In this document: one piece after another, positions 45,646-53,539 of the stretch
Layout: each line of letters starts with the position of its first letter
Position numbering within the stretch: the stretch's first letter is position 1
Origin: Actinosynnema pretiosum
GTDB taxonomy: Bacteria > Actinomycetota > Actinomycetes > Mycobacteriales > Pseudonocardiaceae
Assembly: GCF_024171695.1 (NCBI RefSeq)
Contig: NZ_JAMTCF010000016.1
Coordinates: forward strand, 62,001 to 126,000
DNA: 64,000 nt
Direction of reading: 5' to 3'
Notes under the pieces: generated by a model
What the model was told of the DNA's origin: nothing
Seen by the model: the letters and a program-made list of their open reading frames with translations, nothing else
Database searches by the model: none
Position numbers and translations under genes: made by a program

Positions 45646-48600
45646 GTGCCCCCGTCCCGCGCCCAAGGCCCAGGACAGCGCGTCCGGGAGCACCGCCTCC
45701 CAGGCCGCGTAGGTGTGCCCGCCCTCGCCGACGACGTGCCGCACGTCGTGGCCGCGCCGAGCCAGCTCCTCGGCCGCGCGGCCGGCCGCGTCCAGCAGCG
45801 TCGCGCCGTCGTCGAGCACGAGCTCGGCCTCCTCCCGGCTCGCCGACAGGAAGAAGCGCGTCGCGCCCGGTCCTGCGGGCGGCCCGGCGACGTCGGCGGC
45901 CGACAGCCCGCCGGACAGGCCGACCACCCCCGAGAACAACCCCGGCCTGCGCACCCCGGCGCGCACGGCCGCGACCGCGCCGAGGCTCGCGCCCAGCACC
46001 ACCGGCGGGCTCGCGGGCCAGCGCCCGCCCAGCAGCTCGCGCAGCAGGGGGAGCAGCTCGTCGGCGAGCACATCGGTGAACGCCGCGTCGCGCAGCTCGC
46101 GGTTGCGCGCGGCCCAGTCCGGCGAGTCCGCGAACAGCACCGCCGTGGGCGGGACGCGGCCCTGGCGCACCAGGGAGTCGAGCACGGCGGGCAGGCGCAT
46201 CACGTCGGCGAACTCCGAGCCGTCGAGCACGATCAGCGCCCGCGCGCCCCCGTCGGGGGCGCCGTCCGGGACGAGCAGGCCCGCTCGCCGCTCGCCGGGC
46301 AGCGTCGCGCTGGTCCAGGCGCGCGGTTCGAGGCGGTGCTCGCGGGCTTCCCCGTCGGTCCCGCGCAGCAGGGCCGCCGCGTACGCCGCCGGGGTCCGGT
46401 GCGCCACCATGAGCCGCAGCGGAACCTCGCGGCCGAGCAACCCACGCACCGCCGCAGTGGCCCTGGGCACAAGCAGGGAGTGGCCGCCGCTGTCGAAGAA
46501 GTCCGAGTCCACGCCCAGCGGAGCGCCCAGCACCGCCGACCACGCCAGCGCCACCCGCGCCTCCAACCCGGTCGTGGGTTCCGAGGTCGGGGCGCCCGCC
46601 GGGGTGACCGGGGGCAGCGACGCGCGGTCGAGCTTGTTGTTGGGGGTCAACGGGATCCGGTCCACCCGCACGACGTGCTCCGGCACCAGGTACGGCGGCA
46701 GCGCCTCGGCGAGCCGGGCGCGCAGCGCGGGGGCGTCCAGCGGACCCCGGACCACCACGTAGGCGACCAGCGCCGGTCCGGTGGGCAGCTCGGCCCGCAC
46801 CACCACCGCCGCGGTCACCTCCGGCGCGCGCAGCAGGACGTGCTCGACCTCGCTGGTCTCGATGCGGAAGCCCCGGATCTTCACCTGCCCGTCCGCCCGG
46901 CCGAGGAAGTCGATCGCGCCGCCGGGCAGCCGCCTGCCAAGGTCGCCGGTGCGGTACATGCGCGAGCCCGCAGGGCCGAACGGATCGGGGACGAACACCG
47001 CAGCGGTCAGCCCCGGCCTGCTGAGGTAGCCGAGCGCGAGGCCGTCGCCCGCGAGGTGGATCTCGCCGCGCATCCCGACCGGGGTCGGCCGCAGGTGGCG
47101 GTCGAGCACGTAGGCGCGGGTGTGCGGCACCGGGTGGCCGATCGGCACCCGGCCGGAGCGGGCGCCCTCGTCGGACACCGTCGCCAGCACGGCGCACTCC
47201 GTCGGCCCGTAGGAGGCCGTGACGCGGCAGCCGGGCAGGTGCGCGCGAGCCGCCTCGGCGTTGCCGGGGTTGACCACGTCGCCGCCGACGACGAGCTGCC
47301 GCAACCCGGCCAGCCCGGCGAAACCGCGTTCCGCCAGCAGGTCCAGCTGCGGGGAGACGAGCTTGAGCGTGGTCACGCCGTGCTCGCGGACGACCTCGGG
47401 CAGGCCGTCGAGCAGGGTTCCGGTGCCGGTGACGACCACCCGCCCGCCGTGCGCCAGCGGGGCCCACTCCAGCACCGCGACGTCGAAGCTCAGCGGCCCG
47501 CACTGCAGGAACACCGAACCGGGGCCGACCTCGAGGTAGTCCGGCGCGCCCGAGACGAGCCTGCCCAGCGCGCGGTGCGGGACCGCGACCGACTTGGGCG
47601 TGCCGGTGGACCCCGAGGTGGAGATCAGGTACGCGACGTCCTCAGGGCGCGCCACCACCGGCGGATCGTCCTCAGTGGACTCAAGGCCGCGCTCGTCCGG
47701 CCACTCCAGCACCGGCACGGCGTCGTCCGGCAGCCGGTCCCGCAGGCCGGGGCTCGTCACGGCGAGCACCGCGCCCGCGTCGGCCAGCAGCAGCCGCAGC
47801 CGCGCCACCGGGTGCTCGGGGGACAGCGGGAGGTACGCCGCGCCCGCCTTGAGCACCGCCAGCAGCACGACCACCCGTTCCGGCGCGGTGTCCAGGCACA
47901 CCGCGACCACCCGGCCAGAGCCCGCGCCGAGCAGGGCCAAACGCCGGGCCAGGGCGTTCGCACGTCCGTTCAGCTCCCGGTAGGTCAGCGCGCCGCCCGC
48001 GCCCAGCACCGCGGGCTCGTCCGGCCGCAGCGCCGCCTGCTCCTGCACCAGCTGCACCACCGTCGCCTCCGGCGCGGGAGTGGTGTCGTTGCGGCCGTGC
48101 AGCAGCTTCAGCTCGGTCTCCGCCACCAGCTCCAGCTCCGCCACCGGCACGTCCGGCGCCGCGACGCCCAGCTCCAGCAGCCGTGCGCAGCGCGCCGCGA
48201 GCGAGGCGATCGGGTCCTCGTCGAACAGCGCCGACCGGTAGGTGAACGTCGAGCGCAGCCTGCCGTCGACGACCTGGGTGGTCATCGACAGGTCGAACCT
48301 GGCCGTCACCGGGAGCTCCGGTCGCCACCACGTCGGCGCGCCGGGGGCGTCGGCGAGCGCGACCCGGTCGCCCGCGTGGTTCACCACCACGTCGAACAGC
48401 GGGTTGCGCCCGGCGTCCTGCCCCGCGCCCAGCGCCCCCACCACCCGCTCGAACGGCACGTCCTGGTTCGCGTCCGCGGCCATCCACGCGTCGCGGGTGC
48501 GCCGCACCAGCTCCCGGAAGGTCAGCGAGGGCCCGGACAGGTCGACCCGCAGCGCCACCGTGTTGACGAAGAACCCCACCAGGTCCTGCAGCTCGGGGCG

Positions 48601-49467
48601 CGGCCGGTCGGAGATGATCGCCCCGAGCACCACGTCGGTCTGGCCGCACAGCGCGCCCAGCCCCGCCGCCAGCGCCGCCGTCACCACCACCGCCTGGGTC
48701 GCGCGGGCGCGCCAGGCCAGCGCGGTCATCGCCGAGGTGGCCTCCTCCGACAGCTCGGTCGTCACCGTCGCCGCGGCCGGGTCGGGCGTCGCGGAGCGCG
48801 GCCGGTCCAGCGGCAGCTCCAGCCGCTCGCCGCCCCGCAGCGCCCGCACCCAGTTCGCCAGCCGGGGTGCGAGCAGGTCGTCGTCGTCCAGCAGGCGGCG
48901 GTGCCACGCCGCGTAGTCGCCGTACCGCACCGGCAGTTCCGGCAGCTCCGGCTCCCGGCCCCGCAGCGCCGCCCGGTACAGCTCGACCAGGTCCCGCGCC
49001 AGCACGTCCATGGACCAGCGGTCGGTGACGACGTGGTGCATCGCCACGAACACCCCGGCCGCCCCGTCCTCGAGCTCCGCCGCGACCACCCGCAGCAGCG
49101 GCGGGCGCGCCAGGTCGAACGGCGCGGTGGCGGCCCGCTCCACGGCGGCCCGCCACCGCGCGCCCGCCCACTCCACCTCCACCCGCACCCCGTCGACGAC
49201 CGCCTGCGCCGTCGTGCCGTCCGGCCGCAGGGCGAACCCGGCGCGCAGCACGTCGTGCCGCGCCACCAGGCCCGCCACCGCGGCCTCCAGCGCCCGGCGG
49301 TCGAGCCCGTCCGGGAACCGCCAACCGCCGGTGATGTGGTACTCGTGCGACGCGTCCGACTGGTGCAGCCACCACAACCGCTCCTGCCCCGGTGTCAGCG
49401 GGTGGGTGTCGGAGGCGGTGCGCACCAGCGGGAACGGGTTGGTCGGACGGGGCTCTGATCGTGGCAT
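45634..49467 (-). CDS. NRPS, C-A-PCP with C-terminal enterochelin-esterase-like domain, 1277 aa
   Basis: The condensation domain (about 20-440) has MHHVVTDRWS with His144 and His145. The adenylation domain (about 460-960) has ISTSGSTGTPKS, SFDVAVLEW with Asp235 present, SYGPTECAV and YRTGD. The carrier domain has DSGGHSLL, Ser997. In place of a normal thioesterase, residues about 1030-1277 resemble IroE/Fes trilactone esterases: LIVLDGSEFAD, SPDWAARNRELRDAAF, nucleophile Ser1161 in LGASLGAVA, and GEGGHTYAAW with His1251. The protein should condense a carrier-bound donor onto its own amino acid and release by hydrolysis or cyclisation. My by-eye pocket code does not match an amino acid I can name. 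Only one C domain exists, so the core is a dipeptide. Confidence 0.92.
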   Translation of the reverse strand: MPRSEPRPTNPFPLVRTASDTHPLTPGQERLWWLHQSDASHEYHITGGWRFPDGLDRRALEAAVAGLVARHDVLRAGFALRPDGTTAQAVVDGVRVEVEWAGARWRAAVERAATAPFDLARPPLLRVVAAELEDGAAGVFVAMHHVVTDRWSMDVLARDLVELYRAALRGREPELPELPVRYGDYAAWHRRLLDDDDLLAPRLANWVRALRGGERLELPLDRPRSATPDPAAATVTTELSEEATSAMTALAWRARATQAVVVTAALAAGLGALCGQTDVVLGAIISDRPRPELQDLVGFFVNTVALRVDLSGPSLTFRELVRRTRDAWMAADANQDVPFERVVGALGAGQDAGRNPLFDVVVNHAGDRVALADAPGAPTWWRPELPVTARFDLSMTTQVVDGRLRSTFTYRSALFDEDPIASLAARCARLLELGVAAPDVPVAELELVAETELKLLHGRNDTTPAPEATVVQLVQEQAALRPDEPAVLGAGGALTYRELNGRANALARRLALLGAGSGRVVAVCLDTAPERVVVLLAVLKAGAAYLPLSPEHPVARLRLLLADAGAVLAVTSPGLRDRLPDDAVPVLEWPDERGLESTEDDPPVVARPEDVAYLISTSGSTGTPKSVAVPHRALGRLVSGAPDYLEVGPGSVFLQCGPLSFDVAVLEWAPLAHGGRVVVTGTGTLLDGLPEVVREHGVTTLKLVSPQLDLLAERGFAGLAGLRQLVVGGDVVNPGNAEAARAHLPGCRVTASYGPTECAVLATVSDEGARSGRVPIGHPVPHTRAYVLDRHLRPTPVGMRGEIHLAGDGLALGYLSRPGLTAAVFVPDPFGPAGSRMYRTGDLGRRLPGGAIDFLGRADGQVKIRGFRIETSEVEHVLLRAPEVTAAVVVRAELPTGPALVAYVVVRGPLDAPALRARLAEALPPYLVPEHVVRVDRIPLTPNNKLDRASLPPVTPAGAPTSEPTTGLEARVALAWSAVLGAPLGVDSDFFDSGGHSLLVPRATAAVRGLLGREVPLRLMVAHRTPAAYAAALLRGTDGEAREHRLEPRAWTSATLPGERRAGLLVPDGAPDGGARALIVLDGSEFADVMRLPAVLDSLVRQGRVPPTAVLFADSPDWAARNRELRDAAFTDVLADELLPLLRELLGGRWPASPPVVLGASLGAVAAVRAGVRRPGLFSGVVGLSGGLSAADVAGPPAGPGATRFFLSASREEAELVLDDGATLLDAAGRAAEELARRGHDVRHVVGEGGHTYAAWEAVLPDALSWALGAGRGHDRR

Positions 49468-49515
49468 GACGGCCTTCGCCTTCGGACGAGCGGTGGGGGC
49501 GCCGGACTGGTCGGG

Positions 49516-49833
49516 TCAGGTCTGCGCCGGGACCTCCTCCGGTCTGGCTGCCTCCCCGGTGCCTGCGCCCGCGCCGCCGCCGAGCGCGCCGTCCACGGCG
49601 GCGGTGATGCTGTCGACGCTGCGGAAGGTGTCCTCCTTCAGCAGCGACTCCGGCAGTTCGACGTCGAAGGCGTCCTCGATGCCCAGCATCAGCCCGAGGC
49701 ACGTCAGCGACGTCATGCCGAGGTTCCACAGGTCGTCGTCGTGCTTGAGCTCGAACCCGTGCACGGCGAAGTTGAGCTGCTTGTCCACCAGCGCCCGCAC
49801 GACCTCGACGGTGCTCCCGCCCCGCTCGCTCAC
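49516..49833 (-). CDS. Free peptidyl/acyl carrier protein, 105 aa
   Basis: A four-helix carrier fold at about 8-85, with the phosphopantetheine site at Ser42 in LWNLGMTSLTCLG, followed by IEDAFDVELPESLLKEDTFRSVDSI. The tail is a Gly/Ala linker. GTG at 49833 overlaps the stop of the upstream flavoenzyme by 4 bp (GTGA). As a stand-alone protein next to an adenylation protein lacking its own carrier domain and a DAO-family oxidase, it most likely holds one amino acid while the flavoenzyme oxidises it, then serves as donor for the condensation domain. Confidence 0.88.
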   Translation of the reverse strand: MSERGGSTVEVVRALVDKQLNFAVHGFELKHDDDLWNLGMTSLTCLGLMLGIEDAFDVELPESLLKEDTFRSVDSITAAVDGALGGGAGAGTGEAARPEEVPAQT

Positions 49834-51323
49834 CGGGCCTCCCCGACGCTCGCGACCTGCGCCCGCGTTCCCTTGTGCCTGCGCAGGTACCGGGCGACGC
49901 GACGCGCGCCCAGCAGGCTGCCCTGGGCGTACCACAGGATGTCCGGGCCGAGCGCGTAGTCGATGCCGAGCTGGTCGTAGGCCTGCACGCACCTCGTCCG
50001 GTAGTACTCGGCGATCTGGGCGGTGGTCATCTGCGGCGCGGCCTCCGCGCCGGTCTCGAACCACGCCGCCAGGTTGTGCTCGACGTACTCGTCGATCGAG
50101 TGCTCGATCGTCCTGGTGGCGATGGGCGCGCGCGTCGGCGTGAACATCGGGTCGATGGTCCCCGGCTTGCCCTGCAGCTCGTTCGCGACGTGCTCGGCCA
50201 GCAGCGGCGCGCAGTGGAAGCCGTCGCGGTAGGTGCCCGTCATCAGGTACAGCCCCGCGACCGGCAGCCAGCCGATCATCGGGAAGCCGTCGAGGGTGAC
50301 CGGCCGGTTGCCCGACAGCCACCGCACCACCTCGTGGCTTGCGGCCCGCTCGTCGAGCTGCTGCATCGAGTACTGGGCGAGGAACCGGACGTCGGCCATC
50401 CACGTGACGCCGGAGATGGTGTCCACCAACCGGTTCGTCGCGCCGTAGTACTCCAGGCCGCCGCCCTGCGGCACGACGTGCAGGCCGCAGGCGAAGCCCC
50501 GGTTCGGGGTGCGCACGACGGTGCGGAACGCCTCGCCGCCGGTGCGGCGGGCGAGCATCGCGAAGCCGAGGCCCGCGAAGGTCGGGACCAGCTCGATGTC
50601 GTCGGACGCCGTCTTGACCAGCGCCTCGCTGTGCGCGCCCGCGGCGACCACGACCTTGCCCGCCTCGATGACGGAGCCGTCCGCCAGCTCGACGCCGGTG
50701 GCCACGTCGTCGTCGCACAGCAGCCTGCGCACGGTCTGGTCGACGAACACCGCGCCTGCCGCGCGCAGTCTCGCCTCCAGCGCGATCAGCACGCCCCTGG
50801 CGTCCACCGCGCCCTCCGCGGGCAGGTGGACCGCGCGCAGCGACCGGGTGTCCAGCCGAGGCCGGAAACCGGGGATCTCCTTCGGGTCCACCTCCTCCCA
50901 TGGCTTGCCGTAGGTGTCGAGCGCGTCGAGGATCGCCGTGAAGTTGATCGTGTCCAGCTCGGAGCCGATGCTGTTGAGCACCACGTGCGACCCGGTCGCC
51001 GGTTGCAGCGGGCGCCCCGTCGTGGAGTGCGGCTCCAGCTTCTCCAGCACCGACGGCCAGCGGTCGTGCGCGGTGACGCCCAGCTCGAAGCGCTTGCGCG
51101 ACGCGTCGGTGCGCAGCGACTCCGACGTCGTCTCGCCGAAGCAGCCGAGCATCGCGCCAGCCGCCTGGCTGGCGCCGGTGTCCCGCGACGCGGGGCCCAC
51201 CACGGCCACCGTCCCGGTCCCGCGCTCCAGCAGCTCGTCGGCCAGGAACAGGCCGAGCGCGCCGTTGCCGACGATCACCACGTCGACCTGCGTCGGGTGT
51301 TGAGCGTGTTCGGTCTCTGCCAC
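49830..51323 (-). CDS. FAD-dependent DAO-family oxidoreductase, 497 aa
   Basis: VDVVIVGNGALGLFLADEL (near 14-32) is the FAD dinucleotide fold, and ASQAAGAMLG replaces the usual G-A-S-x-x-A-G loop of glycine oxidase and D-amino-acid oxidase relatives. The middle (VDARGVLIALEARLRAAGAVF) and GNRPVTLDGFPMIGWLPVAGLYLMTGTYRDGF near 360-390 complete the family pattern. These enzymes oxidise the C-N bond of amino acids. About 80 extra residues at the C-terminus, including two segments rich in Tyr and Arg, are unusual. It is first gene of the operon and overlaps the carrier protein gene, suggesting action on a carrier-bound substrate, perhaps desaturation of an amino acid. Confidence 0.88.
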   Translation of the reverse strand: MAETEHAQHPTQVDVVIVGNGALGLFLADELLERGTGTVAVVGPASRDTGASQAAGAMLGCFGETTSESLRTDASRKRFELGVTAHDRWPSVLEKLEPHSTTGRPLQPATGSHVVLNSIGSELDTINFTAILDALDTYGKPWEEVDPKEIPGFRPRLDTRSLRAVHLPAEGAVDARGVLIALEARLRAAGAVFVDQTVRRLLCDDDVATGVELADGSVIEAGKVVVAAGAHSEALVKTASDDIELVPTFAGLGFAMLARRTGGEAFRTVVRTPNRGFACGLHVVPQGGGLEYYGATNRLVDTISGVTWMADVRFLAQYSMQQLDERAASHEVVRWLSGNRPVTLDGFPMIGWLPVAGLYLMTGTYRDGFHCAPLLAEHVANELQGKPGTIDPMFTPTRAPIATRTIEHSIDEYVEHNLAAWFETGAEAAPQMTTAQIAEYYRTRCVQAYDQLGIDYALGPDILWYAQGSLLGARRVARYLRRHKGTRAQVASVGEAR

Positions 51324-51999
51324 TTTTCCGAAAACCCCCTAGCTCGGGCGCAGCTCGAACGGCGGCACGCCGGGACCACCGCGCCTGAAGTCCCGACTTC
51401 TCTCACTTCTTTCACCAGAACGTGCGGAAGAGATGAGCGCGCACCGGCAGCGCCCCGGCCCGACCGGAGCGCGAGTGCGCACGGCGGGGCGAAGCCCGGG
51501 GCGACAGGTGGTGGGGGAGTTAATGCCCCCGAAAAATTTTTCGGCGAGACGGAGTCTCGATCCGCATTGATTCCCCCTGGGTTGTGCTGCGTGCAGCTCG
51601 GTGTCGACCGGTGCGAGCAGTGGTAATTCTGTGATCGACCCCTCGGGATCGCCAGGACAGTAGAGCACCGCCCCGGCGGGCCCGCAAGCGTCATTTTTCC
51701 GAGTATCGCCCCGTTCCGTTCGCTGGTTCGACCGCAGCGCTCTGAACAGCGCATTCAGTGCTCATGGGTAGAAGTACGAGCGCGCTCCTCTTGATCTCGA
51801 ACAATCCGTTCCGGACGGTGTGGAATGCATTAACGGTCCGAATGGCATTAATGTTCCGACCGGTTCCGAACGCTGATGCCGCTGTTCGTGGGCCCCGTTG
51901 GGCGAGGGGTGGTGATCCAAGCGGACGCGTTGCACCCCGACTCAAACCGGGGTCGCGCGGCACTGCTGCCGCCCGGTCGTGTGCGGATAGCATGGACGC
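51324..51999. promoter_or_regulatory. Divergent control region of the NRPS-2 operon and ureohydrolase gene
   Basis: This 676-bp AT-richer, non-coding stretch holds two perfect palindromes, GAAGTC-CC-GACTTC at 51387-51400 and CCGAAAAATTTTTCGG at 51529-51544, and direct repeats GCATTAACGGTCCGA (51827-51841) and GCATTAATGTTCCGA (51845-51859) with an 18-bp period. TTCCG boxes also occur near 51809 and 51864. The first palindrome is 64-77 bp upstream of the flavoenzyme start, a sensible operator position; the repeats lie 140-175 bp upstream of the ureohydrolase. No gene was recognised in it. Confidence 0.6.
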
Positions 52000-53013
52000 A
52001 TGGCTCGCTATGGGACCCAGTTCGGACCTGACATCACTTTCCTCGGTATTCCGAAGTGCGACCACGCCGATCCGGCGACCTACGCCGACGCGGATGTCGT
52101 CATCATCGGCGCGCCGTTCGACGGCAGCGTCACCAACCGTCCCGGCGCCCGCTTCGGCCCAGGTGCCATTCGCGCGGCGGACTACCTGCCGCACGACGCG
52201 ACCCGGCCGAGCCTCGCGCTGCGCGCAGACGGCCTGCGGGACCTCCGGGTCTACGACGCTGGCGACGTGGAGATGTTCGCGGGCGACGTGGTCACCTCCC
52301 TCGCGGCGCTGCGCGCGGCAGTGGGGACCGTCACGCGCGCGGGCGCGATCCCCTTAGTCCTGGGCGGCGACCACTCCATCGCCTACGCCGACGCCTCGGG
52401 CGTCGCCGACGTGCTGGGCGCGGGCCGCGTGTCGATGGTGCACTTCGACGCGCACGCCGACACCGGTGACATCGAGTTCGGCTCCCTGTGGGGCCACGGC
52501 GCGCCCATGCGACGCCTCATCGAGTCCGAGGCGCTGCGCGGCGACCGCTTCCTGCAGATCGGCCTGCGAGGCTTCTGGCCCGGCCCGGAGACCCTCACGT
52601 GGATGGCCGAGCGAGGCATGAGGTCCTACGAGATGTCCGAGATCGGCGAACGAGGCCTGGCCGCCTGCCTCACCGAGGCCTTCACCACCGCCACCGACGA
52701 CTGCGACGGCGTCTTCCTGTCCGTGGACATCGACGTCTGCGACCCAGGCCACGCCCCCGGCACCGGCACCCCGGAACCAGGCGGCCTGACCGCGCGCGAA
52801 CTGCTCGACGCCGTCCGCAGGACCTGCCTGGAACTCCCCGTGGTCGGCATCGACGTGGTCGAGGTCTGCCCGCCCTACGACCACGCGGACATCACTGCGG
52901 CACTGGCCAACCGGGTCGTGCTCGAAGCACTGGCCGCGATCGCCCGCCGCCGCGCGGACGCGCGCGACGGAACGACGTGGGTGGCGGGGAGGGGGTTGTT
53001 GGAGGGGAGGTGA
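52000..53013 (+). CDS. Ureohydrolase (agmatinase/guanidinobutyrase family), 337 aa
   Basis: All metal-binding motifs of the arginase family are present: GGDHS near 125, HFDAHADTG near 148-156 and SVDIDVCDPGHAPGTGTPEPGG near 238-260, where the Asp-x-Asp pair binds manganese. The enzyme removes urea from a guanidino compound; the exact substrate cannot be told. A TTA leucine codon at 52354-52356 is rare in such genes and, in streptomycete-type bacteria, makes translation depend on the bldA tRNA. The ribosome-binding site is weak. Lying divergent from the NRPS-2 operon, it could unmask an amino group on an arginine-derived precursor, as proclavaminate amidinohydrolase does, but it may also be a catabolic neighbour. 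Confidence 0.9.
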   Translation: MARYGTQFGPDITFLGIPKCDHADPATYADADVVIIGAPFDGSVTNRPGARFGPGAIRAADYLPHDATRPSLALRADGLRDLRVYDAGDVEMFAGDVVTSLAALRAAVGTVTRAGAIPLVLGGDHSIAYADASGVADVLGAGRVSMVHFDAHADTGDIEFGSLWGHGAPMRRLIESEALRGDRFLQIGLRGFWPGPETLTWMAERGMRSYEMSEIGERGLAACLTEAFTTATDDCDGVFLSVDIDVCDPGHAPGTGTPEPGGLTARELLDAVRRTCLELPVVGIDVVEVCPPYDHADITAALANRVVLEALAAIARRRADARDGTTWVAGRGLLEGR

Positions 53014-53539
53014 GGGCGGCGATCACCCGCTTGTCCCAGGGGCGGTCCTCGCAGACCGCGATCACGGTCCGCCGCACGCCGGGTGGCTGCCCGGCACGTC
53101 GACCAGTTCCGCACCCGCTGTGGGTGATCAGGAAGTCGGGGTTCTTGCCGTTGCCTCCGAGGGGCGACTCGACCTCGATGGCGCAGCCCGAGCCAAGCGG
53201 CATCTCGTGCAGGTACGGCGCCCACAGCGCCCACAGCGCCGATGAGACGTTGGTGGTGACGTCGTGCCCGGTCGGCATGTCGATCAGGCCGTGGGTGCGG
53301 GCCGCGGTCAGGTCGTGCGCGCCGTCGGGACCGACGCCGCGCCTGTTCCGCGCGGATCAGACCGGCCAGGCGGGCGAGGGTGTGGTTGGACAGCGCGATC
53401 GCGGCGGGGCAGGGCAGCTCGGCGAGGCTCCCGGTCGGGCATCGGATCTTGGCCGACCGCTGTCTTGCCGGGCGCCTCGCCCACCACGCTCCCACTGCTC
53501 AGCCTGCGCCGCGACCTGCGGCACCACGATGGGAATGGC
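53014..53539 (-). pseudogene. Remnants of an IS5-like transposase and an unknown gene
   Basis: On the minus strand 53417-53336 reads LPCPAAIALSNHTLARLAGL, the N-terminus of IS5-type transposases, and 53337-53280 reads DGAHDLTAARTHGLID, a motif from its middle. The intervening half has been deleted and the frame shifted. From 53278 to about 53010 the frame stays open with a plausible but unidentified sequence (MPTGHDVTTNVSSALWALW, then GKNPDFLITHS), perhaps a fragment of another gene fused by the deletion. No intact gene is seen in these 526 bp. Confidence 0.6.

Noticed and set aside
45634..49467. Catecholate siderophore cluster because of the esterase-like domain
   Set aside because: No dihydroxybenzoate genes, no aryl-acid A domain (Asp235 is present in both A domains of this cluster) and no iron-uptake genes are nearby.
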